Positions 23,177-37,480 of a stretch of 64,000 nucleotides of DNA are shown piece after piece. The translations under genes were made by a program, and so were the position numbers. The first letter of the stretch is position 1. Each line of letters begins with the position of its first letter. This stretch comes from Amblyomma americanum (taxonomy: Eukaryota; Arthropoda; Arachnida; Ixodida; Ixodidae): NCBI RefSeq assembly GCF_052857255.1, contig NW_027526503.1, forward strand, positions 186,001 through 250,000, given 5' to 3'. Under the pieces are notes generated by a model. That model saw nothing but the letters and a program-made list of their open reading frames with translations. It made no database searches and was not told the origin of the DNA.

Positions 23177-26100
23177 CAACGAAACAAGCTGTTTTATACC
23201 AAAACGAGCTATATCTGAACACATCGGTTTTACAAGTATCCACGTGATACGCGTCAAAACTTTTTCTCTTATAACTGCGCGAAAAGCATGTATTCGTGCT
23301 TAATCCAACGAAACAAGCTGTTTTAGACCGAAACGAGGTAAATCACAACACATCGGTTTTACGTTTTCCTCTGATACGCGTCAAAACTTTTTCTCTTATA
23401 ACTGCGCGAAAAGCATGTATTCGTGCTTATTACAACGATACAAGCTGTTTTAGACCGAAACGAGCTAAATCACAACACATCGGTTTTACAAGTCTCCCTA
23501 ATACGCGTCAAAACGTTTTCTTCTATAACTGCGCGAAAAGCATGTATTCCTGCTTAAAACATCGAAACAAGCGGTTTTAGACCGAAGCGAGCTAAATCAC
23601 AACACATCGGTTTTACAAGTATCCACGTGATAAGCGTCAAAACTTTTTCTCTTAAAAAAGCGCAAAGCATGTATTCGTGCTTAATACAACGAAAGAAGCT
23701 GTGTTCGACCGAAACGAGCTAAATCTGAACACATCGGTTTTACAAGTGTCCCTGTGACACGCGTCAAAACTTTTTCTCTTATAACAGCGCGAAAAGCATG
23801 TATTCTTGCTTAATACAACGAAACAAGTTGTTTTAGACCGAAACGAGCTATATCTGAACACATCGGTTTTACAAGTATCCACGTGATACGCGTCAACTTT
23901 TTCTCTTATAGCTGCGCGAAAAGCATGTATTCGTGCTTAATACAACGAAACAAGCTGTTTTAGACCGAAACGAGCTAAATCTGAACACATCGGTTTTACA
24001 AGTGTCCCTGTGACACGCGTCAAAACTTTTTCTGCAGCATGTATTCTTGCTTAATACAACGAAACAAGTTGTTTTAGACCGAAACGAGCGATATCTGAAC
24101 ACATCGGTTTTACAAGTATCCACGTGATACGCGTCAAATCTTTTTCTCTTATAACTGCGCGAAAAGCATGTATTCGTGCTTAATCCAACGAAACAAGCTG
24201 TTTTAGACCGAAACGAGGTAAATCACAACACATCGGTTTTACAAGTTTTCCTCTGATACGCGTCAAAACTTTTTCTTCTATAACTGCGCGAAAAGCATGT
24301 ATTCTTGCTTAAAACAACGAAACAAGCTGTTTTAGACCGAAACGAGCAAAATCACAACACATCGGTTTTACAAGTCTCTAATACTCGTAAAAACTTTTCC
24401 TTCTATAACTGCGCGAAAAGCATATATTCGTTCTTAACAGAACGAAACAAGCTGTTTTATACCAAAACGAGCTATATCTGAACACATCGGTTTTACAAGT
24501 ATCCACGTGATACGCGTCAAAACTTTTTCTCTTATAACTGCGCGAAAAGCATGTATTCGTGCTTAATCCAACGAAACAAGCTGTTTTAGACCGAAACGAG
24601 GTAAATCACAACACATCGGTTTTACGTTTTCCTCTGATACGCGTCAAAACTTTTTCTCTTATAACTGCGCGAAAAGCATGTATTCGTGCTTAATCCAACG
24701 AAACAAGCTGTTTTAGACCGAAACGAGCTAAATCACAACACATCGGTTTTACAAGTCTCCCTAATACGCGTCAAAACGTTTTCTTCTATAACTGCGCGAA
24801 AAGCATGTATTCGTGCTTAAAACATCGAAACAAGCGGTTTTAGACCGAAGCGAGCTAAATCACAACACATCGGTTTTACAAGTATCCACGTGATAAGCGT
24901 CAAAACTTTTTCTCTTAAAAAAGCGCAAAGCATGTATTCGTGCTTATTACAACGAAACAAGCTGTGTTCGACCGAAACGAGCTAAATCTGAACACATCGG
25001 TTTTACAAGTGTCCCTGTGACACGCGTCAAAACGTTTTCTCTTATAACAGCGCGAAAAGCATGTATTCTTGCTTAATACAACGAAACAAGTTGTTTTAGA
25101 CCGAAACGAGCTATATCTGAACACATCGGTTTTACAAGTATCCACGTGATACGCGTCAACTTTTTCTCTTATAGCTGCGCGAAAAGCATGTATTCGTGCT
25201 TAATACAACGAAACAAGCTGTTTTAGACCGAAACGAGCTAAATCTGAACACATCGGTTTTACAAGTGTCCCTGTGACACGCGTCAAAACTTTTTCTCTCA
25301 TAACTGCGTGAAAAGCATGAATTCTTGCTTAATACAACGAAACAAGCTGTGTTAGACCGAAACGAGCTAAATCTGAACACATCGGTTTTACAAGTGTCCC
25401 TGTGACACGCGTCAAAACTTTTTCTGCAGCATGTATTCTTGCTTAATACAACGAAACAAGTTGTTTTAGACCGAAACGAGCTATATCTGAACACATCGGT
25501 TTTACAAGTATCCACATGATACTCGTCAAAACTTTTTCTCTTATAACTGCGCGAAAAGCATGTATTCGTGCTTATTACAACGAAACAAGCTGTTTTAGTC
25601 CGAAACGAGCTAAATCACAACACATCGGTTTTACAAGTTCTCCTCTGATACGCGTCAAAACTTTTTTTCCTATAACTGCGCGAAAAGCATGTATTCGTGC
25701 TTAATACAACGAAACAAGCTGTTTTAGACCGAAACGAGCTAAATCACAACACATCGGTTTTACAATTGTTCCTCTGATACGCGTCAAAACTTTTTCTCTT
25801 ATACCTGCGCGAAAAGCATGTATTCGTGCTTAATACAACGAAACAAGCTGTTTTAGACTGAGATGAGCTAAATCTGAAAACAGTTTTACAAGTGTCCCTC
25901 TAATACGCGTCAAAACTTTTTCTTCTAAAACTGCGCGAAAAGCATGTATTCGTGCCTAATACAACGAAACAAGCTGTTTTAGACCAAAACGAGCTAGATC
26001 TGAAAATATCGGTTTTACAAGTGTGCATGTGATAGGCATCAAAACGTTTTCTCTTATAACTGCGCAAAAAGCATGTATTCGTGCTTAATACAACGAAACA

Positions 26101-26502
26101 AGCTGTTTTGGACTGAAACGAGCTAAAACACAACACATCAGTTTTACAAGTCTCTCTAATACGCGTCAAAACTTTTTCTTCTATAACTGCGCGAAAACCA
26201 TGTATTCGTGCTTAAAACAACGAAACAAGCTGTTTTAGACCGAAACGAGCTAAATCACAACACATCGGTTTTACAAGTCTCTAATACGCGTCAAAACTTT
26301 TCCTTCTATAACTGCGCGAAAAGCATGTATTCGTACTTAAAACAACGAAACAAGCTGTTTTAGACCGCAACGAGCTAAATCACAACACATCGGTTTTACA
26401 AGTTTTCCTCTGATACGCGTCAAAACTTTTTTCTCTTATAACGGCGCGAAAAGCATGTATTCCTGCTTAATCCAACGAAACAAGCTGTTTTAGACCGAAA
26501 CG
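23177..26502. repeat. Repeat C, copy 2
   Basis: This is the downstream copy of repeat C. It diverges from copy 1 at about 26,500, where GAGCTATATCTGAAC replaces GAGGTAAATCAC; that is the entry to repeat D. Single-base differences include AACGTTTTCTC at about 25,032 where copy 1 has AACTTTTTCTC, and AACAGTTTTAC at about 25,880 where copy 1 has AACTGTTTTAC. Confidence 0.88.
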
Positions 26503-29040
26503 AGCTATATCTGAACACATCGGTTTTACAAGTATCCACATGATACTCAAAACTTTTTCTCTTATAACTGCGCGAAAAGCATGTATTCGTGCTTAATACA
26601 TCTAAACAAGCTGTTTTAGTCCGAAACGAGCTAAATCCCAACACATTGTTTTTACAAGTGTTCCTCTGATACGCGTCAAACCTTTTTCTCTTATAACTGC
26701 GCGAAAAGCGTGTATTCGTGCTTAAAACAACGAAACAAGCTGTTTTAGACCGAGATGAGCTAAGTCTGAACACATCGGTTTTACAAGTGTCCCTCTAATA
26801 CGCCTCAAAACTTTTTCTTCTATAACTGCGCGAAAAGCATGTATTCGTGCTTAAAACAACGAAACAAGCTGTTTCATACCAAAACGAGCTATATCTGAAC
26901 ACATCGGTTTTACGAGTATCCACGTGATACGCGTCAACTTTTTCTCTTATAACTGCGCGAAAAGCATGTATTCGTGCCTAATACAACGAAACAGGCTGTT
27001 TTAGACCGAAACGAGCTAAATCAACACATCGGTTTTACAAGTTTCCCTGTGACACCCGTCAAAACTTTTTCTCTTATAACTGCGCGAAAAGCATGTATTC
27101 GTGCTTAAAACACCGAAACAAGCTGTTTTATACCAAAACGAGCTATATCTGAACACATCGGTTTTACAAGTATCCACGTGATACGCGTCAAAACTTTTTT
27201 CTCTTATAACTGCGCGAAAAGCATGTATTCCTGCTTAATCCAACGAAACAAGCTGTTTTAGGCCGAAACGAGGTAAACCACAACACATCGGTTTTACAAG
27301 TTTTCCTTTGATACGCGTCAAAACTTTTTCTCTTATAACTGCGCAAAAAGCATGTATTCGTGCTTAATACAACGAAACAAGCTGTTTTAGACCGAAACGA
27401 GCTAAATCACAACACATCGGTTTTACAAGTCCCCCTAATACGCGTCAAAACGTTTTCTTCTATAACTGCGCGAAAAGCATGTATTCCTGCTTAAAACATC
27501 GAAACAAGCGGTTTTAGACCGAAACGAGCTAAATCACAACACATCGGTTTTACAAGTATCCACGTGATACGCGTCAAAACTTTTTCTTTATTACTGCGCG
27601 AAAAGCATGTATTCGTGCTTAATCCAACGAAACAAGCTGTTTTAGACCGAAACGAGGTAAATCACAACACATCGGTATTAAAAGTTTTCCTCTGATACGC
27701 GTCAAAACTTTTTCTCTTATAACTGCGCGAAAAGCATGTATTCGTGCTTCATACAACGAAACAAGCTGTTTTAGACCGAAACGAGCTAAATCACAACACA
27801 TCGGTTTTACAAGTCTCCCTAATACGCGTCCAAACGTTTTCTTCTATAACTGCGCGAAAAGCATGTATTCCTGCTTAAAACATCGAAACAAGCGGTTTTA
27901 GACCGAAACGAGCTAAATCACAACACATCGGTTTTACAAGTATCCACGTGATACGCGTCAACCTTTTTCTCTTATAACTGCGCGAAAAGCATGTATTCCT
28001 GCTTAATCCAACGAAACAAGCTGTTTTAGACCGAAACGAGGTAAATCTGGACACATCGGTTTAACAAGTGTTCCTCTGATACGCGTAAAAACTTTTTCTC
28101 TTATAACAGCGCGAAAAGCATGTATTCTTGCTTAATACAACTAAACAAGTTGTTTTAGACCGAAACGAGCTATATCTGAACACATCGGTTTTACAAGTAT
28201 CCACATGATACTCGTCAAAACTTTTTCTCTTATAACTGCCCGAAAAGCATGTATTCGTGCTTAATACAACTAAACAAGCTGTTTTAGTCCGAAACGAGCT
28301 AAATCACAAGACATCGGTTTTACAAGTGTTCCTCTGATACGCGTCAAAACTTTTTCTCTTATAACTGCGCGAAAAGCGTGTATTCGTGCCTAAAACAACG
28401 AAACAAGCTGTTTTAGACCGAGATGAGCTAAATCTGAACACATCGGTTTTACAAGTGTTCCTCTAAAACGCGTCAAAACTTTTTCTTCTCTAACTGCGCG
28501 AAAAGCATGTATTCGTGCTTAAAACAACGAAACAAGCTGTTTTATACCAAAACGAGCTATATCTGAACACATCGGTTTTACAAGTATCCACGTGATACGC
28601 GTCGACTTTTTCTCTTATAACTGCGCGAAAAGCATGTATTCGTGCTTAATACAACGAAACAAGCTGTTTTAGACCGAAACGAGCTAAATCTGAACACATC
28701 GATTTTACAAGTGCCCGTGTGATACGCGTCAAAACTTTTTTCTCTTATAACTGCGCGAAAAGCATGTATTCCTGCTTAATCCAACGAAACAAGCTGTTTT
28801 AGACCGAAACAAGGTAAATCTGAACACATCGGTTTTACAAGTGTTCCTCTGATACGCGTAAAATCTTTTTCTCTTATAACTGCGCGAAAAGCATGTATTC
28901 GTGCTTAAAACAACGAAACAAGCTGTTTTATACCAAAACGAGCTATATCTGAACACATCGGTTTTACAAGTATCCACGTGATACGCGTCAACTTTTTCTC
29001 TTTTAACTGCGCGAAAAGCATGTATTCGTGATTAACCCAA
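26476..29040. repeat. Repeat D, unit 1 (2565 bp, 20 monomers)
   Basis: This is the first unit of a clean head-to-tail duplication. The offset of 2565 bp holds over the whole unit. Markers unique to this type include GATACTCAAAAC with CGT missing (about 26,543), CATCTAAACAAG, GCGTGTATTCG, TGTTTCATACC, the AAATCAACACATC deletion and CCCCCTAATACG. Further partial copies at about 48.5 and 60.9 kb carry the same markers. Confidence 0.92.
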
Positions 29041-31605
29041 CGAAACAAGCTGTTTTAGACCGAAACGAGCTATATCTGAACACATCGGTTTTACAAGTAT
29101 CCACATGATACTCAAAACTTTTTCTCTTATAACTGCGCGAAAAGCATGTATTCGTGCTTAATACATCTAAACAAGCTGTTTTAGTCCGAAACGAGCTAAA
29201 TCCCAACACATTGGTTTTACAAGTGTTCCTCTGATACGCGTCAAATCTTTTTCTCTTATAACTGCGCGAAAAGCGTGTATTCGTGCTTAAAACAACGAAA
29301 CAAGCTGTTTTAGACCGAGATGAGCTAAGTCTGAACACATCGGTTTTACAAGTGTCCCTCTAATACGCCTCAAAACTTTTTCTTCTATAACTGCGCGAAA
29401 AGCATGTATTCGTGCTTAAAACAACGAAACAAGCTGTTTCATACCAAAACGAGCTATATCTGAACACATCGGTTTTACGAGTATCCACGTGATACGCGTC
29501 AACTTTTTCTCTTATAACTGCGCGAAAAGCATGTATTCGTGCCTAATACAACGAAACAGGCTGTTTTAGACCGAAACGAGCTAAATCAACACATCGGTTT
29601 TACAAGTTTCCCTGTGACACCCGTCAAAACTTTTTCTCTTATAACTGCGCGAAAAGCATGTATTCGTGCTTAAAACACCGAAACAAGCTGTTTTATACCA
29701 AAACGAGCTATATCTGAACACATCGGTTTTACAAGTATCCACGTGATACGCGTCAAAACTTTTTTCTCTTATAACTGCGCGAAAAGCATGTATTCCTGCT
29801 TAATCCAACGAAACAAGCTGTTTTAGGCCGAAACGAGGTAAACCACAACACATCGGTTTTACAAGTTTTCCTCTGATACGCGTCAAAACTTTTTCTCTTA
29901 TAACTGCGCAAAAAGCATGTATTCGTGCTTAATACAACGAAACAAGCTGTTTTAGACCGAAACGAGCTAAATCACAACACATCGGTTTTACAAGTCCCCC
30001 TAATACGCGTCAAAACGTTTTCTTCTATAACTGCGCGAAAAGCATGTATTCCTGCTTAAAACATCGAAACAAGCGGTTTTAGACCGAAACGAGCTAAATC
30101 ACAACACATCGGTTTTACAAGTATCCACGTGATACGCGTCAAAACTTTTTCTTTATTACTGCGCGAAAAGCATGTATTCGTGCTTAATCCAACGAAACAA
30201 GCTGTTTTAGACCGAAACGAGGTAAATCACAACACATCGGTATTAAAAGTTTTCCTCTGATACGCGTCAAAACTTTTTCTCTTATAACTGCGCGAAAAGC
30301 ATGTATTCGTGCTTCATACAACGAAACAAGCTGTTTTAGACCGAAACGAGCTAAATCACAACACATCGGTTTTACAAGTCTCCCTAATACGCGTCCAAAC
30401 GTTTTCTTCTATAACTGCGCGAAAAGCATGTATTCCTGCTTAAAACATCGAAACAAGCGGTTTTAGACCGAAACGAGCTAAATCACAACACATCGGTTTT
30501 ACAAGTATCCACGTGATACGCGTCAACCTTTTTCTCTTATAACTGCGCGAAAAGCATGTATTCCTGCTTAATCCAACGAAACAAGCTGTTTTAGACCGAA
30601 ACGAGGTAAATCTGGACACATCGGTTTTACAAGTGTTCCTCTGATACGCGTAGAAACTTTTTCTCTTATAACAGCGCGAAAAGCATGTATTCTTGCTTAA
30701 TACAACTAAACAAGTTGTTTTAGACCGAAACGAGCTATATCTGAACACATCGGTTTTACAAGTATCCACATGATACTCGTCAAAACTTTTTCTCTTATAA
30801 CTGCCCGAAAAGCATGTATTCGTGCTTAATACAACTAAACAAGCTGTTTTAGTCCGAAACGAGCTAAATCACAAGACATCGGTTTTACAAGTGTTCCTCT
30901 GATACGCGTCAAAACTTTTTCTCTTATAACTGCGCGAAAAGCGTGTATTCGTGCCTAAAACAACGAAACAAGCTGTTTTAGACCGAGATGAGCTAAATCT
31001 GAACACATCGGTTTTACAAGTGTTCCTCTAAAACGCGTCAAAACTTTTTCTTCTCTAACTGCGCGAAAAGCATGTATTCGTGCTTAAAACAACGAAACAA
31101 GCTGTTTTATACCAAAACGAGCTATATCTGAACACATCGGTTTTACAAGTATCCACGTGATACGCGTCAACTTTTTCTCTTATAACTGCGCGAAAAGCAT
31201 GTATTCGTGCTTAATACAACGAAACAAGCTGTTTTAGACCGAAACGAGCTAAATCTGAACACATCGGTTTTACAAGTGCCCATGTGATACGCGTCAAAAC
31301 TTTTTTCTCTTATAACTGCGCGAAAAGCATGTATTCCTGCTTAATCCAACGAAACAAGCTGTTTTAGACCGAAACAAGGTAAATCTGAACACATCGGTTT
31401 TACAAGTGTTCCTCTGATACGCGTAAAATCTTTTTCTCTTATAACTGCGCGAAAAGCATGTATTCGTGCTTAAAACAACGAAACAAGCTGTTTTATACCA
31501 AAACGAGCTATATCTGAACACATCGGTTTTACAAGTATCCACGTGATACGCGTCAACTTTTTCTCTTTTAACTGCGCGAAAAGCATGTATTCGTGATTAA
31601 CCCAA
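29041..31605. repeat. Repeat D, unit 2 (2565 bp)
   Basis: This unit is nearly identical to unit 1. I noticed about seven single-base differences in 2565 bp, for example ACATTGGTTTT against ACATTGTTTTT, CAAATC against CAAACC, TTCCTCTG against TTCCTTTG, GTAGAAAC against GTAAAAAC, GTCAAC against GTCGAC and CCCATGTG against CCCGTGTG. That places identity above 99%. The junction lies in the ordinary GAAACAAGCTGTTTTAG stretch near 29,041-29,070, where GAGCTATATC replaces the GAGCTAAAT seen at the end of unit 2. Confidence 0.92.
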
Positions 31606-33800
31606 CGAAACAAGCTGTTTTAGACCGAAACGAGCTAAATTTACAACACATTGGTTTTACGAGTGTTCCTCTGATACGCGTCAAAACGTTTTCTCTTATA
31701 ACTGCGCGAAAAGCATGTATTCTTGCTTAATACAACGAAACAAGCTGTTTTGGACTGAAACGAGCTAAATCACAACACATCGGTTTTACAAGTCTCTAAT
31801 ACGCGTCAAAACGTTTTCTTCTATAACTGCGCGAAAAGCATGTATTCTTGCTTAAAACAACGAAACAAGCTGTTTTAGACCGAAACGAGCTAAATCACAA
31901 CACATCGGTTTTACAAGTCTCTAATACTCGTAAAAACTTTTCCTTCTATAACTGCGCGAAAAGCATATATTCGTGCTTAACACAACGAAACAAGCTGTTT
32001 TATACCAAAACGAGCGATATCTGAACACATCGGTTTTACAAGTATCCACGTGATACGTGTCAAAACTTTTTCTCTTATAACTGCGCGAAAAGCATGTATT
32101 CGTGCTTAATCCAACGAAACAAGCTGTTTTAGACCGAAACGAGGTAAATCACAACACATCGGTTTTACAAGTTTTCCTCTGATACGCGTCAAAACTTTTT
32201 CTTCTATAACTGCGCGAAAAGCATGTATTCTTGCTTAAAACAACGAAACAAGCTGTTTTAGACCAAAACGAGCTAAATCACAACACATCGGTTTTACAAG
32301 TCTCTAATACTCGTAAAAACTTTTCCTTCTATAACTGCGCGAAAAGCATATATTCGTGCTTAACACAACGAAACAAGCTGTTTTATACCAAAACGAGCTA
32401 TATCTGAACACATCGGTTTTACAAGTATCCACGTGATACGCGTCAAAACTTTTTCTCTTATAACTGCGCGAAAAGCATGTATTCGTGCTTAATCCAACGA
32501 AACAAGCTGTTTTAGACCGAAACGAGGTAAATCACAACACATCGGTTTTACGTTTTCCTCTGATACGCGTCAAAACTTTTTCTCTTATAACTGCGCGAAA
32601 AGCATGTATTCGTGCTTATTACAACGATACAAGCTGTTTTAGACCGAAACGAGCTAAATCACAACACATCGGTTTTACAAGTCTCCCTAATACGCGTCAA
32701 AACGTTTTCTTCTATAACTGCGCGAAAAGCATGTATTCGTGCTTAAAACATCGAAACAAACGGTTTTAGACCGAAACGAGCTAAATCACAACACATCGGT
32801 TTTACAAGTGTTCCTCTGATACTCGTAAAAACTTTTCCTTCTATAACTGCGCGAAAAGCATATATTCGTGCTTAACACAACGAAACAAGCTGTTTTATAC
32901 CAAAACGAGCTATATCTGAACACATCGGTTTTACAAGTATCCACGTCATACGCGTCAAAACTTTTTCTCTTATAACTGCGCAAAAAGCATGTATTCTTGC
33001 TTAATCCAACGAAACAAGCTGTTTTAGACCGAAACGAGGTAAATCACAACACATCGGTTTTACAAGTCTCCCTAATACGCGTCAAAACGTTTTCTTCTAT
33101 AACTGCGCGAAAAGCATGTATTCCTGCTTAAAACATCGAAACAAGCGGTTTTAGACCGAAACGAGCTAAATCACAACACATCGGTTTTACAAGTCTCCCT
33201 AATACGCGTCAAAACGTTTTCTTCTATAACTGCGCGAAATCATGTATTCGTGCTTAAAACATCGAAACAAGCGGTTTTAGACCGAAATGAGCTAAATCAC
33301 AACACATCGGTTTTACAAGTGTTCCTCTGATACGCGTCAAAACTTTTTCTCTTATAACTGCGCGAAAAGCATGTATTCGTGCTTAAAACATCGAAACAAG
33401 CGGTTTTAGACCGAAACGAGCTAAATCACAACACATCGGTTTTACAAGTATCCACGTGATACGCGTCAAAACGTTTTCTCTTATAAATGCGCGAAAAGCA
33501 TGTATTCGTGCTTAATACAACGAAACAAGCTGTGTTAGACCGAAACGAGCTAAATCTGAACACATCGGTTTTACAAGTGTCCTTGTGACACGCGTCAAAA
33601 CTTTTTCTCTTATAACTGCGCGAAAAGCATGTATTCCTGATTAATCCAACGAAGCAAGCTGTTTTAGACCGAAACGAGCTAAATCACAACATATTGGTTT
33701 TACGAGTGTTCCTCTGATACGCGTCAAAACTTTTTCTCTTATAACTGCGCGAAAAGCATGTATTCGTGCTTAATACAACGAAACAAGCTGTTTTAGACCG
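30536..33800. repeat. Repeat E, copy 1 (recurs at 53.0-56.3 kb)
   Basis: About 3.3 kb matches 53,041-56,306 at an offset of 22,504-22,506 bp. It begins inside repeat D unit 2 and runs through the GCATATATTCG, GTTTTACGTTTTCC, GAAACAAACGG and AAGCGGTTTTAG monomers. The nearly constant offset over 3.3 kb shows a block copied as a whole. The stretch from 31.6 to 33.8 kb is the part of it not already inside repeat D. Confidence 0.85.
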
Positions 33801-36800
33801 AAACGAGCTAAATCACAACACATCGGTTTTACAAGTTTTCCTCTGATACGCGTCAAAACTTTTTTCTCTTATAACTGCGCGAAAAGCATTTATTCCTGCT
33901 TCGTCCAACGAAACAAGCTGTTTTAGACCGAAACGAGGTAAATCTGAACACATCGGATTTACAAGTGTTCCTCTGATACGCGTAAAAACTTTTTCTATTA
34001 TAACAGCGCGAAAAGCATGTATTCTTGCTTAATACAACGAAACAAGTTGTTTTAGACCAAAACGAGCTATATCTGAACACATCGGTTTTACAAGTATCCA
34101 CCTGATACTCGTCAAAACTTTTTCTCTTATAACTGCGCGAAAAGCATGTATTCGTGCTTAATACAACTAAACAAGCTGTTTTAGTCCGAAACGAGCTAAA
34201 TCACAAGACATCGGTTTTACAAGTGTTCCTCTGATACGCGTCAAAACTTTTTCTCTTATAACTGCGCGAAAAGCGTGTATTCGTGCTTAAAACAACGAAA
34301 CAAGCTGTTTTAGACCGAAACGAGCTAAATCACAACACATCGGTTTTACAAGTCTCTAATACGCGTCAAAACGTTTCCTTCTATAACGGCGCGAAAAGCA
34401 TGTATTCGTACTTAAAACAACGAAACAAGCTGTTTTAGACCGCAACGAGCTAAATCACAACACATCGGTTTTACAAGTTTTCCTCTGATACGCGTCAAAA
34501 CTTTTTTCTCTTATGACTGCGCGAAAAGCATGTATTCCTGCTTCATCCAAAGAAACAAGCTGTTTTAGACCGAAACGAGGTAAATCTGAACACATCGGTT
34601 TTACAAGTGTTCCTCTGATACGCGTAAAAACTTTTTCTCTTATAACAGCGCGAAAAGCATGTATTCTTGCTTAATACAACGAAACAAGTTGTTTTAGACC
34701 GAAACGAGCTATATCTGAACACATCGGTTTTACAAGTATCCACATGATACTCGTCAAAACTTTTTCTCTTATAACTGCGCGAAAAGCATGTATTCGTGCT
34801 TAATACAACTAAACAAGCTGTTTTAGTCCGAAACTAGCTAAATCACAAGACATCGGTTTTACAAGTGTTCCTCTGATACGCGTCAAAACTTTTTCTCTTA
34901 TAACTGCGCAAAAAGCATGTATTCGTGCTTAATACAACGAAACAAGCTGTTTTAGACCGAAACGAGCTAAATCACAACACATCGGTTTTACAAGTCTCCC
35001 TAATACGCGTCAAAACGTTTTCTTCTATAACTGCGCGAAAAGCATGTATTCCTGCTTAAAACATCGAAACAAGCGGTTTTAGACCGAAACGAGCTAAATC
35101 ACAACACATCGGTTTTACAAGTATCCACGTCATTCGCGTCAAAACTTTTTCTCTTATAACTGCGCGAAAAGCATGTATTCGTGCTTAATCCAACGAAACA
35201 AGCTGTTTTAGACCGAAAAGAGGTAAATCACAACACATCGGTATTACAAGTTTTCCTCTGATACGCGTCAAAACTTTTTCTCTTATAACTGCGCCAAAAG
35301 CATGTATTCGTGCTTCATACAACGAAACAAGCTGTTTTAGACCGAAACGAGCTAAATCACAACACATCGGTTTTACAAGTCTCCCTAATACGCGTCAAAA
35401 CGTTTTCTTCTATAACTGCGCGAAAAGCATGTATTCCTGCTTAAAACATCGAAACAAGCGGTTTTAGACCGAAACGAGCTAAATCACAACACATCGGTTT
35501 TACAAGTATCCACGTGATACGCGTCAACCTTTTTCTCTTATAAATGCGCGAAAAGCATGTATTCGTGCTTAATACAACGAAACAAGCTGTGTTAGACCGA
35601 AACGAGCTAAATCTGAACACATCGGTTTTACAAGTATCCACATGATACTCGTCAAAACTTTTTCTCATAACTGCGCGAAAAGCATGTATTCGTGCTTAAA
35701 ACAACGAAACAAGCTGTTTTAGTCCGAAACGAGCTAAATCACAACACATTGGTTTTACAAGTGTTCCTCTGATACGCGTCAAAACGTTTTCTCTTATAAC
35801 TGCGCGAAAAGCATGCATTCGTGCTTAAAACAACGAAACAAGCTGTTTTAGACCGAGATGAGCTAAATCTGAACACATCGGTTTTACAAGTGTCCCTCTA
35901 TTACGCGTCAAAACTTTTTCTTCTATAACTGCGCGAAAAGCATGTATTCGTGCTTAAAACAACGAAACAAGTTGTTTTATACCAAAACGAGCTATATCTG
36001 AACACATCGGTTTTACAAGTATCCACGTGATACGCGTCAACTTTTTCTCTTATAACTGCGCGAAAAGCATGTATTCGTGCTTAATACAACGAAACAAGCT
36101 GTTTTAGACCGAAACGAGCTAAATCTGAACACATCGCTTTTACAAGGGTCCCTGTGACACGCGTCAAAACTTTTTCTCTTATAACAGCGCGAAAAGCATG
36201 TATTCTTGCTTTATACAACGAAACAAGCTGTTTTAGACCGAAACGAGCTAAATCACAACACATCGGTTTTACAAGTTCTCCTCTGATACGCGTCAAAACT
36301 TTTTTTCTTATAACTGTGCGAAAAGCATGTATTCGTGCTTAATACAACGAAACAAGCTGTTTTAGACCGAAACGAGCTATATCTGAACACATCGGTTTTA
36401 CAAGTATCCACGTGATACGCGTCAAAACGTTTTCTCTTATAAATGCGCGAAAAGCATGCATTCGTGCATAATACAACGAAACAAGCTGTGTTAGACCGAA
36501 ACGAGCTATATCACAACGCATCGATTTTACAAGTTTTCCTCTGATACGCGTCAAAACTTTTTCTCTTATAACTGAGCGAAAAGCACGTATTCGTGCTTAA
36601 TACCACGAAACAAGCTGTTTTAGACCGAAACGAGCTAAATCACAACACATCGGTTTTACAATTGTTCCTCTGATACGCGTCAAACCTTTTTCTCTTATAC
36701 CTGCGCGAAAAGCATGTATTCGTGCTTAATACAACGAAACAAGCTGTTTTAGGCTGAGATGAGCTAAATCTGAAAACTGTTTTACAAGTGTCCCTCTAAT

Positions 36801-37480
36801 ACGCGTCAAAACTTTTTCTTCTAAAACTGCGCGAAAAGCATGTATTCGTGCTTAATACAACGAAACAAGCTGTTTTAGATCAAAACGAGCTAGATCTGAA
36901 CATATCGGTTTTACAAGTGTGCATGTGATAGGCGTCAAAACGTTTTCTCTTATCACTGCGCAAAAAGCATGTATTCGTGCTGAATACAACGAAACAAGCT
37001 GTTTTGGACTGAAACGAGCTAAATCACAACACATCAGTTTTACAAGTCTCTCTAATACGCGTCAAAACTTTTTCTTCTATAACTGCGCGAAAAGCATGTA
37101 TTCGTGCTTAAAACAACGAAACAAGCTGTTTTAGACCGAAACGAGCTAAATCACAACACATCGGTTTTACAAGTCTCTAATAAGCGTCAAAACTTTTCCT
37201 TCTATAACTGCGCGAAAAGCATGTATTCGTACCTAAAACAACGAAACAAGCTGTTTTAGACCGCAAAGAGCTAAATCACAACACATCGGTTTTACAAGTT
37301 TTCCTCTGATACGCGTCAAAACTTTTTTCTCTTATAACTGCGCGAAAAGCATGTATTCCTGCTTCATCCAACGAAACAAGCTGTTTTAGACCGAAACGAG
37401 GTAAATCTGAACACATCGGTTTTACAAGTGTTCCTCTGATACGCGTAAAAACTTTTTCTCTTATAACAGCGCGAAAAGCA
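33800..37480. repeat. Higher-order repeat A, dispersed copy 4
   Basis: From about 33.8 kb the monomer order follows copy 1 and the start of copy 2 (about 3.5-7.18 kb) at a nearly constant offset of 30,300 bp. It keeps the three monomers deleted from copy 2. Differences include GCATTTATTCC at about 33,888, GATTTACAAG at about 33,956 and GTCATTCGCG at about 35,129. At about 36,196 it has TGTATTCTTGCTTTATAC as copy 1 does near 380, where the copy beginning at 5517 has TGCATTCGTGCATAATAC. Confidence 0.87.
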
